Notes: generated from the letters alone by a model not told the origin. A stretch of DNA of 42,810 nucleotides from Candidatus Symbiothrix dinenymphae (GCA_001417715.1 BBRT01000165.1:1-42810); one strand, 5' to 3'. Counted from the stretch's first letter, positions 16,827 through 26,190 are shown. Numbers and translations: made by a program.

Positions 16827-16870
16827 AGGGGGAATCATGAAAAAATAATCCATAATTCATTATTTAATCG

Positions 16871-16878
16871 TACCTTTG
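16871..16878 (+). promoter_or_regulatory. -7 box of typA
   Basis: TACCTTTG, 26 bp before the typA start; no clear -33 box. Confidence 0.6.
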
Positions 16879-16904
16879 CGCCCCTAATTTAGAAAAAGTA
16901 AAAA

Positions 16905-18710
16905 ATGAATATGCAAAAAATTAGAAATATCGCCATTATCGCGCACGTCGACCATGGCAAAACAACTCTTGTGGACAAAATGCTGCTGGCGGGGAAACTT
17001 TTTCGCGACGACAAGGCAGAGTTAGACCAGTTTCTCGACAGTAATGATTTGGAACGCGAGCGCGGCATCACGATTCTTGCCAAGAACGTGTCTATCAACT
17101 ACAAAGACACGAAAATCAACATCATCGACACGCCGGGTCACGCCGATTTTGGCGGCGAGGTGGAGCGCGTGCTCAATATGGCAGACGGCGTGTTGCTGCT
17201 CGTGGATGCCTTCGAGGGTCCGATGCCGCAGACCCGGTTTGTGCTGCAAAAAGCCATCGCGCTGGGGTTGAAGCCCATCGTGGTAATAAATAAGGTGGAC
17301 AAGCCCAATTGCCGCCCCGACGAGGTGCAGGAACAGGTTTTCGACCTGATGTATTCGCTGGATGCCACCGAAGAGCAGTTGGATTTTCCAACGATTTACG
17401 GCTCTGCCAAGCAGGGCTGGATGAGCACCGATTGGAAAAAGCCGACGGACACCATTTTCCCGATTTTGGATGCGATTATCGAGCATATCCCTGCGCCGGA
17501 GGTGCTGGAAGGCACGCCGCAGTTGCAAATCACATCGCTGGACTATTCGAACTATGTGGGGCGAATCGCTGTGGGGCGCGTGCATCGCGGCGAATTGCGC
17601 GAGGGGCAGGATGTGTCGCTCTGCAAACGCGATGGCAAGATTGTGAAGTCGCGCATCAAGGAAATTAACGTGTTTGAGGGGCTTGGGCGCACGAAAGTGC
17701 CGTCGGTGAAGTCGGGCGACATCTGCGCCGTCATCGGCATCGAAAACTTTGAGATTGGCGACACGCTCGCCGATTTGGAAAATCCCGAGCCGCTGAAACC
17801 CATCGACATCGACGAGCCAACGATGTCTATGTTGTTCACTATCAACAACTCACCGTTTTTTGGCAAGGAAGGAAAATACATCACTTCGCGCCATATTTTT
17901 GAACGCTTGACGAAAGAATTGGATAAAAACCTCGCCCTGCGCGTGCTGCCGTCCGACAGTGCCGATGCGTGGATTGTCTATGGTCGCGGGCTGCTGCACC
18001 TGTCGGTGTTGATTGAAACGATGCGGCGCGAAGGCTACGAGTTGCAAGTGGGTCAGCCACAGGTACTTATCAAAGAAATCGACGGCGTGAAATGCGAGCC
18101 GGTCGAACAATTGACGGTCAATTTGCCCGAAGAATACGCCAGCAAAATCATTGATATGGTGACGAAACGCAAGGGCGAAATGGTGTTGATGGAGAGCAAA
18201 AACGACCGCGTGCATTTGGAATTTACCATCCCCTCGCGTGGCATTATCGGCTTGTCTAACAACGCATTAACAGCCTCCGCCGGCGAAGCCATCATCGCCC
18301 ACCGCTTTTTGGAATACCAGCCGTGGAAAGGCGACATAGAAAAACGGCAAAACGGCTCCATCATCGCAATGGAAACGGGCAACGCTTTCGCCTACGCGCT
18401 CGACAAATTGCAAGACCGCGGACGATTTTTCATCAACCCGCAAACGGACATCTACGCAGGACAAATCGTGGGCGAACACAGCAAGGAGGGCGATTTGGTG
18501 GTGAACGTCACCAAGTCCAAAAAACTGACCAACGTACGCGCCTCCGGCTCCGACGACAAAGCCCACCTGGCACCGCCGGTAGTGTTCAGCCTCGAGCAAT
18601 GCCTCGAATACATCAAAGAAGACGAATATGTGGAACTCACACCCACATCAATGCGCCTCCGCAAGATTGTCCTCGATGAGAATGAGCGGAAGCGGCAGAG
18701 TAAGAAATAA
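16905..18710 (+). CDS. typA: Translational GTPase TypA/BipA
   Basis: The protein has 601 residues, the normal length. The GTPase domain has the P-loop AHVDHGKTT at 13-21, the switch I region ERERGITI, DTPGHADFGGEV, and NKVDKPN near 129. Domain II, an EF-G-like domain III/V pair and the TypA-specific C-terminal region follow (FINPQTDIYAGQIVGEHS, SDDKAHLAPPVVFSLEQCLE). It binds the ribosome A-site region and helps 50S assembly and translation under stress. It is transcribed alone from the TACCTTTG box just upstream. Confidence 0.97.
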   Translation: MNMQKIRNIAIIAHVDHGKTTLVDKMLLAGKLFRDDKAELDQFLDSNDLERERGITILAKNVSINYKDTKINIIDTPGHADFGGEVERVLNMADGVLLLVDAFEGPMPQTRFVLQKAIALGLKPIVVINKVDKPNCRPDEVQEQVFDLMYSLDATEEQLDFPTIYGSAKQGWMSTDWKKPTDTIFPILDAIIEHIPAPEVLEGTPQLQITSLDYSNYVGRIAVGRVHRGELREGQDVSLCKRDGKIVKSRIKEINVFEGLGRTKVPSVKSGDICAVIGIENFEIGDTLADLENPEPLKPIDIDEPTMSMLFTINNSPFFGKEGKYITSRHIFERLTKELDKNLALRVLPSDSADAWIVYGRGLLHLSVLIETMRREGYELQVGQPQVLIKEIDGVKCEPVEQLTVNLPEEYASKIIDMVTKRKGEMVLMESKNDRVHLEFTIPSRGIIGLSNNALTASAGEAIIAHRFLEYQPWKGDIEKRQNGSIIAMETGNAFAYALDKLQDRGRFFINPQTDIYAGQIVGEHSKEGDLVVNVTKSKKLTNVRASGSDDKAHLAPPVVFSLEQCLEYIKEDEYVELTPTSMRLRKIVLDENERKRQSKK

Positions 18711-18801
18711 AAAATGCCCCCCCCAAAAAGCTTTTTGTTTCGAAATTATTTGTACCTTTGCCGCAGAAAATGCAAGATAAATACTGAGTAAAATCTAAGT
18801 T

Positions 18802-20115
18802 ATGCCCGAACAACAAAACATAGAATACAAACAAAGTTGGCACGACGACTACCTCAAATGGGTATGCGGTTTTGCCAATGCGCAAGGCGGCAAAATCTAT
18901 ATTGGCAAAGATGATGTCGGTGCGGTCGTTGGCGTGGAAGATTCCAAACGCTTGATGGACGAGATTCCCAACAAAATCAAAAACCTGATGGGAATTACTG
19001 CCGAAGTCAATCTTTTGCAGGAAGACGACAAACACTTTATAGAGATTATCGTGCAGCCCTATTCCGTGCCAATTTCATTACGCGGACGGTATTACTACCG
19101 CAGCGGAAGCGTGAAACAAGAATTGACTGGTGCGGCACTGAATGAATTTTTGCTCAAACGTAGCGGTCAAACTTGGGACGATGTTGTAGAGCCGCGAGCC
19201 ACATTTGCCGACATTGACGAAAAATCGTTGAAAGCGTATATTGTGATGTCAAAAGAGAAAGGTCGTTTGCCCGATGTGGAGGGCTTAACTACCGCAGAAA
19301 TACTTGATAAACTGCGCCTTACCGAAAACGGACAGCTCAAACGTGCCGCAATCGTTTTATTCGGCAAAGACCCCGGTCGCTTTTATCCGAATACTTTTGT
19401 CAAAATCGGTCGTTTTGCCAAAGACGATGCCGATTTACGGTTTCAGGAAGTCGAAGAAGGCAATATTATTGTGTTGCTACGCAATGTTTTAGAGCAGTTA
19501 AACCACAAGTTTCTCATTCGCAATATTGAATTTGAAGGATTTTTTCGTGTTGAAAAAGGCGAATATCCTGTGGCTGCCCTTCGCGAAATGCTGCTCAACG
19601 CTTTGGTACACCGTAATTATATGGGCAGTTTTATTCAAATTCGTGTTTATGACGACAAAATCAATATTTGGAACGAAGGAATGTTGCCCGAAGGCATCAG
19701 TTTGGAATCGTTGCGGCGGTCTCATTCGTCCAGACCGCGCAATCCGCTTATTGCCGATGTATGTTTCAAAGGTGGTTTGATTGATGCCTGGGGGCGCGGC
19801 ACAATCCGTATCATCGACACCTGCAAGGAGGCGGAACTTCCTGAACCCGAACTCACGGAGCGGGACGGCGGATTTATAGTAACGCTTTTCAACGACCTCT
19901 TTTCAGAAGAGCAACTATTACAACTGGGCTTAAATGAAAGGCAGATAAATGCCGTGCTGTATGTGAAAGAGAACGGCGAAATAACAACTTCGGCATATGC
20001 AAAACTATATGCAGTTGCAGAGCGAACTGCGAGAAAGGACTTAAACGAATTGTCTGATAAACAGATACTTAAAAGAGTTGGCGAAACAAATCTGGCAAAA
20101 TATATTTTGAACTAA
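18802..20115 (+). CDS. AlbA_2-domain ATP-binding regulator
   Basis: The protein has 437 residues. The N-terminal AlbA_2 (Schlafen-like, putative DNA/RNA-binding) domain covers about 1-115 (NIEYKQSWHDDYLKWVCGFA, GGKIYIGKDD). A middle region with REMLLNALVHRNY and KINIWNEGMLPEGI matches the HATPase_c_4 domain. The C-terminal 60 residues form a winged-helix-like segment (LNERQINAVLYVKENGEITT). Proteins of this type are predicted transcriptional regulators; targets are unknown. A -7 box TACCTTTG lies at 18753-18760. An 11-bp-period repeat starts 10 bp after its stop. Confidence 0.85.
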   Translation: MPEQQNIEYKQSWHDDYLKWVCGFANAQGGKIYIGKDDVGAVVGVEDSKRLMDEIPNKIKNLMGITAEVNLLQEDDKHFIEIIVQPYSVPISLRGRYYYRSGSVKQELTGAALNEFLLKRSGQTWDDVVEPRATFADIDEKSLKAYIVMSKEKGRLPDVEGLTTAEILDKLRLTENGQLKRAAIVLFGKDPGRFYPNTFVKIGRFAKDDADLRFQEVEEGNIIVLLRNVLEQLNHKFLIRNIEFEGFFRVEKGEYPVAALREMLLNALVHRNYMGSFIQIRVYDDKINIWNEGMLPEGISLESLRRSHSSRPRNPLIADVCFKGGLIDAWGRGTIRIIDTCKEAELPEPELTERDGGFIVTLFNDLFSEEQLLQLGLNERQINAVLYVKENGEITTSAYAKLYAVAERTARKDLNELSDKQILKRVGETNLAKYILN

Positions 20116-20125
20116 ACAAAAGACA

Positions 20126-20176
20126 TTGCCGAAGTTTTGCCGAAGCTTTGCCGAAGATGCCGAAGTGTTGCCGAAG
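20126..20176 (+). repeat. Short tandem array, unit about 11 bp
   Basis: GCCGAAG occurs five times (20128, 20139, 20150, 20159, 20170) within (T)TTGCCGAAG units spaced 11, 11, 9 and 11 bp. It lies between the AlbA_2 gene and the promoter of the next gene. Confidence 0.88.
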
Positions 20177-20209
20177 TTTGGAATATTGATTTATCTCCGA
20201 ATTTATCAC

Positions 20210-20217
20210 TACCTTTG
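20210..20217 (+). promoter_or_regulatory. -7 box of the beta-barrel receptor gene
   Basis: TACCTTTG, 22 bp before the start; ATTG lies about 21 bp upstream. Confidence 0.6.
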
Positions 20218-20239
20218 CACCGAATTATTTCAAAAAAGC

Positions 20240-22477
20240 ATGATGAAAAAAATCCTTGTTCTTTGCTTCCTTTTTGCCGGAATGTCTTTGTGTTATGCCC
20301 AGACTGCGGCTGAGAGGGATTCGCTTGCTGCTGTGATTGATTCGCTGGATGCATTAGCCGACCATACGCTGGATGAGGTGGTGGTGAGGGCGCAGAAGTC
20401 GCTGGTGAAGGTCGATTTGGACAAAATCACTTACGATATGGCGGAAGACCCTGAGGCGAAGACCAACAATGTGCTGGAAATGCTGAAAAAGGTGCCGATG
20501 GTGACGGTCGATGGCGATGAAAATATCCAAGTCAAAGGCTCGTCCAATTTCAAAATTTATATGAACGGGAAACCTTCTAACTTGTTGTCTAACAACCCGA
20601 AAGACGTGCTTCGGAGTATGCCTGCCAACACGATAAAATCCGTAGAAGTCATCACCGACCCGGGCGCGAAATACGACGCGGAGGGCGTGACCGGCATCCT
20701 CAATATTGTAACACATGACAATTCATCGATGGGTGGCTACACGGTGTCGCTCAACACCTTTGTGGACAATCTGGGCAGTTTCGGCGGAGGCACCTATTTT
20801 TCCGTCAAACAGGGCAAATTAGGGCTTACAGGCAATCTGAACGCTAACAAGCGCCGCAATCCAATCAACGACACCCACAGTGAGCGAAGTGAAATTAAAG
20901 GTTCCACGTTGCTGACACAGGACGGCTGGAGCAAAAACACGTTCAACATGATGTACGGCTACGGCGAATTGAGTTACGAAATCGACACCCTGCGCCTGTT
21001 GAGCGTGTCCTACAACCAATTTAGCGGCAGCAACAACTCTGAAAGAGAGATGGATGTGGATTTGAAAGAATTTGGTTACGGCAACACGAATATCATCTAC
21101 AACTACAAACAGCGGACAGACGGCACAAATGCCTTTGGCGGTCCGTCGGTGCGGGCGGATTATCAACGTTCGTTTGCGGGCGTAAAAGACCGTTTGCTGA
21201 CATTTTCCTACAATTTTAACACATCGCCGCAGAAAAGTTCGGGAGAAACTACGATTGACGACGTGCTCAACAACAGGCAATCGACCGATGGCTCGAGCTC
21301 TGAGCACACGCTGCAATTGGACTTCACCACACCTGTCAATAAAATTCACACCATCGAGGCGGGCATCAAATACATCAAACGCATCAACAAAAGCGAGAGC
21401 GAACACTCTTTGTGGACAAATGGGCAATGGCTACCGCTGGTGTCCGACAACGATATATTTTTGCACAACTCCGACATCCTGGGGGCTTATGCGGGGTATA
21501 ATGTGAAAATCGACAAATGGGGCTTCAAGGCGGGATTGCGCTTTGAGGGCACTTGGTTGGACGCGGAATTTGCTAAAAACGAGGCAATGAATTTTGGTGC
21601 CGATTACACCAATTTGGTACCGAGCACCACAATTACCTACCAGATTACACAGGGTCAGACCTTGCGCCTGGGCTACAATCTGCGCATCCAACGCCCCGGC
21701 ATCTGGTATCTCAATCCCTATCGCAACACCACCGACTCCACCAATGTGCGATTCGGAAATCCCTATTTGGATGCCGTGAAAGCGCATAATTTCACGCTCA
21801 ACTACAGTTTTTTCAACCCCAAATTCAATATGAACGCCAATCTGTCATATCAATTTGCGAACAACACCATTGAGGAACGTTCCTGGATTGAAAACGCCAT
21901 CACCTACACCACCTACGAAAATCAGGGCACCAATCAGGGCGTTGTGCTTTCCACCTATCTGAATTGGAGTCCAAACCAGAAATTTCGCATCTACGGCAAC
22001 TTCTCCTGTCAATACTCCAACATCGAATCCAAGCAATACAACTTGCAAAATGAGGGATTTTCCGGCAATGCCTATAGTGGCATCCAATATACTCTGCCCA
22101 AAGATTTCACACTCAATGTCCATGAATATTACCAAACCCCGTGGCTGCAGTTGCAAGGAAAAGGCAGCGCATACTATGGCTACGGGCTATCCGTATCCAA
22201 GTCGCTGCTGAAGAAAAAGTTGACGTTTCGGGCATTCATCGACAACCCATTCACGAACCGAATGAAATCGACCAGCACCACTAAAACATCCGATTTTGTG
22301 ATGGAAAGCACCAACTGGCGCAACCAAAACACCCGCTTCGGTCTGAACATAAACTTCCGCTTCGGCGAAATGAAAGCGCAAATCAAAAAAGTGTCGCGCG
22401 GCATCTCCAATGACGACAACATGAGCGGCGGCAACTCCGGCGGCGGCGAAAGCAGCAGCGGCGGCGGAGGCAATTAA
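20240..22477 (+). CDS. Outer-membrane beta-barrel receptor (TonB-receptor-like)
   Basis: The protein has 745 residues from the ATG at 20240 (or the next codon at 20243). MMKKILVLCFLFAGMSLCYA-Q is a signal peptide, and the frame upstream is repeat and promoter sequence. A short linker with LDEVVVRAQK is followed by the plug (about 55-150: NVLEMLKKVPMVTVDGDE, YMNGKPSNLL, EVITDPGAKYDAEG) and then a barrel with the features of the outer-membrane beta-barrel family PF14905 (MKSTSTTKTSD, NTRFGLNINFRFG). The C-terminus continues past the last strand into a Gly/Ser-rich tail (GGGESSSGGGGN). Its ligand is unknown. It is a single-gene unit. Confidence 0.82.
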   Translation: MMKKILVLCFLFAGMSLCYAQTAAERDSLAAVIDSLDALADHTLDEVVVRAQKSLVKVDLDKITYDMAEDPEAKTNNVLEMLKKVPMVTVDGDENIQVKGSSNFKIYMNGKPSNLLSNNPKDVLRSMPANTIKSVEVITDPGAKYDAEGVTGILNIVTHDNSSMGGYTVSLNTFVDNLGSFGGGTYFSVKQGKLGLTGNLNANKRRNPINDTHSERSEIKGSTLLTQDGWSKNTFNMMYGYGELSYEIDTLRLLSVSYNQFSGSNNSEREMDVDLKEFGYGNTNIIYNYKQRTDGTNAFGGPSVRADYQRSFAGVKDRLLTFSYNFNTSPQKSSGETTIDDVLNNRQSTDGSSSEHTLQLDFTTPVNKIHTIEAGIKYIKRINKSESEHSLWTNGQWLPLVSDNDIFLHNSDILGAYAGYNVKIDKWGFKAGLRFEGTWLDAEFAKNEAMNFGADYTNLVPSTTITYQITQGQTLRLGYNLRIQRPGIWYLNPYRNTTDSTNVRFGNPYLDAVKAHNFTLNYSFFNPKFNMNANLSYQFANNTIEERSWIENAITYTTYENQGTNQGVVLSTYLNWSPNQKFRIYGNFSCQYSNIESKQYNLQNEGFSGNAYSGIQYTLPKDFTLNVHEYYQTPWLQLQGKGSAYYGYGLSVSKSLLKKKLTFRAFIDNPFTNRMKSTSTTKTSDFVMESTNWRNQNTRFGLNINFRFGEMKAQIKKVSRGISNDDNMSGGNSGGGESSSGGGGN

Positions 22478-22486
22478 TTCCACTTT

Positions 22487-22517
22487 TTTGTTTATGTCTT
22501 TTTTTTTACTAACTTTG
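22487..22517 (+). promoter_or_regulatory. Promoter of sufS
   Basis: TTTG at 22487-22490, a 19-bp spacer and TAACTTTG at 22510-22517, about 50 bp before the start. Confidence 0.75.
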
Positions 22518-22567
22518 CCCCGTCAAAACAAAATTTACGTTTGACACAGATAATTTAAATATCCTCT

Positions 22568-23800
22568 ATGGACACAGACGACCATTTACAAATCAGTGCG
22601 ATACGGAAGGATTTTCCAATCCTTTCACAAACTGTGTATAACAAGCCTTTGGTGTATTTCGACAATGCGGCGACAACACAGAAGCCGCTGCAAGTCATCC
22701 AAAAAATTGACACGCTTTACACGACTATCAACGCCAATGTGCATCGCGGCATCCACCACCTCAGCCAACTGATGACGGAGGAGTTGGAGAAATCGCGCCA
22801 AACGGTGCAACAGTTTATCCACGCACCCCACGCTAAGGAAATTGTATTCACAAGTGGGACAACAGCCTCTATCAATCTGGTGGCGAGCAGTTTCTGTCAT
22901 TCGCATTGCAAAGCGGGCGATGAGATTATCCTCACGGCGATGGAGCACCATTCCAATATCGTGCCGTGGCAGATGCAGCGCAACATTTTGGGCATCGAAC
23001 TCAAGGTCGTGCCGGTGACCGAAGCGGGCGAAATTCGCTTGGAAGACGTCGAAGAATTGATTTCGTCCAAGACCAAACTGATTGCGCTGACTCACGTTTC
23101 CAATGTGCTGGGGACGATTAACCCGATTGAGAAGATTATTGCGATGGCGCACGGCTACAATATTCCCGTGCTGGTGGATGCCGCCCAGTCGGTGCCGCAT
23201 ATTGCGATTGACGTGCAGGCTCTTGACTGTGATTTTCTGGCTTTTTCGGCGCACAAAATGTACGGACCAACGGGCGTTGGCGTACTCTACGGCAAAGAAA
23301 AATGGCTGCACCGGATGCCGCCGTACCAGGGCGGGGGGGAGATGATTGCCCACGTGACGTTTGAACACACCACCTACAACGAATTGCCCTACAAATTTGA
23401 AGCCGGAACGCCTAATTATGTGGGCATAGCAGCCCTTGCGGAGGCTATTCACTACATCAACACATTGGGACTCAACAACATCCGCGAACGCGAAGACCAA
23501 TTGCTACGCCACGCCACCGCCAAGCTGAGCGAAATAGAAGGCATGCGCTTCGTAGGCACATCGCCAACCAAAAGCGGCGTCCTCTCATTCCTCGTAGGAG
23601 CCATTCACCCTTACGACATGGGGATGCTGCTCGACCAATTAGGCATTGCCGTCCGCACAGGGCACCACTGCGCACAACCGCTGATGGATGCGCTGGGCAT
23701 CGAGGGCACAACACGCGCCTCGTTTGCATTCTACAACACCGAAGAAGAAATTGATGTGCTCGCTGAGGGTATCCGAAAAGTGGCGGGGATGTTTGCCTGA
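22568..23800 (+). CDS. sufS: Cysteine desulfurase SufS
   Basis: The protein has 410 residues, the normal SufS length. It removes sulfur from L-cysteine to feed the SUF iron-sulfur cluster machinery. The PLP lysine is Lys230 in FSAHKMYGPTG and the persulfide-carrying cysteine is Cys368 in RTGHHCAQP. FDNAATTQKP near the start and NVHRGIHHLS are typical of group II enzymes. No sufBCD or sufE/U genes are in the window. The stop is 2 bp from the stop of the convergent aroA. Confidence 0.95.
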   Translation: MDTDDHLQISAIRKDFPILSQTVYNKPLVYFDNAATTQKPLQVIQKIDTLYTTINANVHRGIHHLSQLMTEELEKSRQTVQQFIHAPHAKEIVFTSGTTASINLVASSFCHSHCKAGDEIILTAMEHHSNIVPWQMQRNILGIELKVVPVTEAGEIRLEDVEELISSKTKLIALTHVSNVLGTINPIEKIIAMAHGYNIPVLVDAAQSVPHIAIDVQALDCDFLAFSAHKMYGPTGVGVLYGKEKWLHRMPPYQGGGEMIAHVTFEHTTYNELPYKFEAGTPNYVGIAALAEAIHYINTLGLNNIREREDQLLRHATAKLSEIEGMRFVGTSPTKSGVLSFLVGAIHPYDMGMLLDQLGIAVRTGHHCAQPLMDALGIEGTTRASFAFYNTEEEIDVLAEGIRKVAGMFA

Positions 23801-23802
23801 GC

Positions 23803-25098
23803 TCAACATTTTTCAACCGCAAATCCCGCTTGCTTCAAATCTTCCCAGTACTTGGGATACGATTTTGTGACCACTTGCGGGTCTGCGATGCGGATTGACT
23901 CTCCGGCGAGGCATGTCGGCGCAAAAGCCATTGCCATGCGGTGGTCGTCGTGAGTGGCAATGACGGGGTTTTTATCCGGCTTGCAACGTTCTCCACTCCA
24001 ATACATTGTGCTGTTGGAAGTCTCCACCGCATAACCCAATTTGTGCAGTTCTGTTTGCAAAGCGGCGATGCGGTCGGTTTCCTTGATTCGCAGACTTTGC
24101 AAGCCGGTGAAACTGAACGAAATGCCTAAAAGACAGCACGTTACCACCAATGTTTGCGCCAAATCAGGCTCGTTGGTAAAATCATGCTTCATTGTCGTTG
24201 CGCTTGTCGTTGCGGTTTTGATGCGCAATCCTTCGGTGGATTGGGATTGACTGTCAGGGGATTGCGGGTCAAGCCCGCAATGACAAGGCTCCGTTTCAAC
24301 GCCTAATTGTTCAAACAGCAACTGCACTTTGGCATCGCCCTGAATGCTTGAAGGCTTCAACCCCGGCAGGTCAATCTGAGTGGATTGGGGTGCCAGAGCC
24401 GCTATCTCGTACCAGTAGGAGGCGGCAGACCAGTCGCTTTCGACCGTGAACGGCACCGGTTTGTATGTTTGCGGACGTATCGTGATGGTTTGACCGCTCC
24501 AATTGACAGTCACGCCAAACTCTTCCATCAGGCGAATGGTCATCCACAAATAGGGCGTCGAAATAATTTCGCCCTCCAGAGTCAATTCCAGCCCGTTTTC
24601 AAGCTGCGGCGCAATCATCATCAGCGCAGAAATATATTGCGAACTCACGCCGCCTTTCATGGTAATTTGACCCCCGCGCAGGGTGTGCCCCGTAATTTTC
24701 AATGGCGGGAAGCCCTCGTGTGCGAGATAAGAAATGTCCGCACCGAGTGCACGAAGAGCCTCAACGAGCAACTTAATGGGTCGTTTTTTCATGCGTTCCG
24801 ACCCGGTAATTGTCCATGTGCCCGGCTGTTGTGCCAAAAAAGCAGTCAAAAAACGCATCGAAGTACCCGCAGCCCCCACATCAAAATCCCGCCCGGGAGA
24901 CATCAAAACCCGCTGCAGCACCAAAGTGTCATCGCTATCAGACAAATTGGAAACCGGCAAAGAGCAATCACTAACCGGTAATTGGCAGTTGCTATTTGCC
25001 ATCCGGTTCAGGAGCAACACCCGATTGCTGATGCTCTTGGAAGCCGGCAACCGGATAGCAGCGTTAATAGAACGAGGTGCTGTTATTTTGTAAATCAT
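23803..25098 (-). CDS. aroA: EPSP synthase with repeat-derived insertions
   Basis: The protein has 431 residues, slightly longer than usual. It catalyses the sixth shikimate-pathway step, joining shikimate-3-phosphate and PEP. Active-site signatures are intact: PASKSISNR at 18-26, DVGAAGTSMRFLTAF, the KETDRIAALQTEL loop and HDDHRMAMAFA. Two stretches have no counterpart in the family. About residues 34-50 (NSNCQLPVSDCSLPVSN) look like a translated low-complexity repeat, and about 272-282 (PCHCGLDPQSP) are encoded by the dispersed palindrome at 24257-24285. Both fall in segments that should be surface loops, and the frame is kept. The ATG is 4 bp from its -7 box, so the mRNA is probably leaderless. 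Confidence 0.93.
   Translation of the reverse strand: MIYKITAPRSINAAIRLPASKSISNRVLLLNRMANSNCQLPVSDCSLPVSNLSDSDDTLVLQRVLMSPGRDFDVGAAGTSMRFLTAFLAQQPGTWTITGSERMKKRPIKLLVEALRALGADISYLAHEGFPPLKITGHTLRGGQITMKGGVSSQYISALMMIAPQLENGLELTLEGEIISTPYLWMTIRLMEEFGVTVNWSGQTITIRPQTYKPVPFTVESDWSAASYWYEIAALAPQSTQIDLPGLKPSSIQGDAKVQLLFEQLGVETEPCHCGLDPQSPDSQSQSTEGLRIKTATTSATTMKHDFTNEPDLAQTLVVTCCLLGISFSFTGLQSLRIKETDRIAALQTELHKLGYAVETSNSTMYWSGERCKPDKNPVIATHDDHRMAMAFAPTCLAGESIRIADPQVVTKSYPKYWEDLKQAGFAVEKC
24257..24285. repeat. Palindromic repeat inside aroA
   Basis: The same 29-bp element as at 6743-6771, translated on the minus strand as CHCGLDPQSP in EPSP synthase. Confidence 0.96.
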
Positions 25099-25102
25099 GG
25101 CG

Positions 25103-25110
25103 CAAAGGTA
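25103..25110 (-). promoter_or_regulatory. -7 box of aroA, 4 bp from the ATG
   Basis: The minus strand reads TACCTTTG, then CGCC and ATG. This leaves no room for a ribosome binding site and suggests a leaderless transcript. Confidence 0.65.
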
Positions 25111-25132
25111 TAAAAAAATCCGAAAAAATAGT

Positions 25133-25140
25133 TACCTTTG
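25133..25140 (+). promoter_or_regulatory. -7 box of nadA
   Basis: TACCTTTG, 30 bp before the nadA ATG and divergent from the aroA box 22 bp away. The two promoters overlap in their upstream parts. Confidence 0.65.
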
Positions 25141-25170
25141 CACGCAATTGTTAAAAAAAAAAGAAAAATT

Positions 25171-26103
25171 ATGATTGTTAATGAAATCAAAAAATTGAGG
25201 TCTGAGAAAAAAGCGGTTATCTTGGCGCATTATTATCAGGAGGCTGCTATTCAGGATGTTGCTGATTATGTGGGCGATAGCTTGGCGTTGGCGCGTTGGG
25301 CTGCGGCAACGGATGCCGATGTGATTGTGCTGTGTGGCGTCCATTTTATGGCGGAAACGGCAAAGATATTGTGTCCCAACAAGCGCGTTTTTTTGCCGGA
25401 TATGGCGGCAGGGTGCTCGTTGGCGGATTCGTGTCCGCCGAAAGAATTTGCGGATTTTGTGAAAAAACACCCCGACCACACGGTGATTTCATACGTCAAT
25501 ACCAGTGCGGCGATTAAGTGTTTGACGGATATTGTGGTTACGTCATCCAATGCGAGGCAGATTGTGGACAGTTTTCCGGCGGATGCGCAGTTGATTTTTG
25601 CGCCCGACCGCAATCTGGGCAATTATATCAACAGTGTCACGGGGCGCAATATGGTTTTGTGGGAGGGGGCTTGTCATGTGCATGAGCGTTTTTCGCTGGA
25701 GAAAATGCTTGCGCTGAAAAAGGAACACCCCGATGCGTTGATTTTGGCGCATCCGGAGTGTAAGGGCGTGATTTTGAAAGTGGCTGACTGCATTGCTTCC
25801 ACCTCCGGACTGTTGGATTTTGCCACCAAATCGACAAACGAAGAGTTTATTGTAGCCACCGAATCGGGTATTTTGCACGAGATGCAAGAAAAAAATCCGC
25901 AAAAAACATTCATCCCGGCACCACCCAACGACAGCACCTGCGCCTGCAACGAGTGTAACTTCATGAAACTAAACACCTTAGAGAAATTGCGCGACTGCCT
26001 GAAAAATGAATCGCCCGAAATAGTGCTGGACGCAAAAACAATGGCAGCAGCAGCAAAACCCATCCGGCGAATGCTGGAATTATCGGCGAAATTAAGGTTG
26101 TGA
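25171..26103 (+). CDS. nadA: Quinolinate synthase NadA
   Basis: The protein has 310 residues from the ATG at 25171 ([20 protein letters not shown]). The frame is open to 25138 but that part overlaps the promoter. It condenses iminoaspartate with dihydroxyacetone phosphate to quinolinate in NAD synthesis, using a 4Fe-4S cluster. Likely ligand cysteines are Cys82 ([11 protein letters not shown]), Cys168 (WEGACHVHE) and one in CACNEC near 257-262. Substrate residues are seen in AHYYQE, DYVGDSL, NTSAAIK and HPEC. NadB and NadC are not in the window. Confidence 0.96.
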   Translation: MIVNEIKKLRSEKKAVILAHYYQEAAIQDVADYVGDSLALARWAAATDADVIVLCGVHFMAETAKILCPNKRVFLPDMAAGCSLADSCPPKEFADFVKKHPDHTVISYVNTSAAIKCLTDIVVTSSNARQIVDSFPADAQLIFAPDRNLGNYINSVTGRNMVLWEGACHVHERFSLEKMLALKKEHPDALILAHPECKGVILKVADCIASTSGLLDFATKSTNEEFIVATESGILHEMQEKNPQKTFIPAPPNDSTCACNECNFMKLNTLEKLRDCLKNESPEIVLDAKTMAAAAKPIRRMLELSAKLRL

Positions 26104-26152
26104 GTAAAAGTTTTTGCCATTTTTAACACTTCATTGCATTGTTATTCCAAAA
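26102..26152 (+). repeat. 51-bp direct repeat, left copy, with a promoter
   Basis: Starts GAGTAAAAGTTTTTGCC and ends GCATTGTTATTCCAAAA. It matches 26799-26849 at 48 of 51 bases in the same orientation. ATTG at 26138-26141 pairs with TATCTTTG at 26161-26168 over a 19-bp spacer, giving the hicAB promoter. Confidence 0.9.
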
Positions 26153-26190
26153 ATAATATCTATCTTTGCGGCATAATTAATTGATGCGCA

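Noticed and set aside
16488..16853. Minus-strand frame of 121 codons
   Set aside because: It runs through the palindromic repeats and the tRNA gene, so it cannot be a real protein.
22625..23500. Minus-strand frame of 291 codons opposite sufS
   Set aside because: Antisense shadow of an enzyme with all catalytic residues in place.
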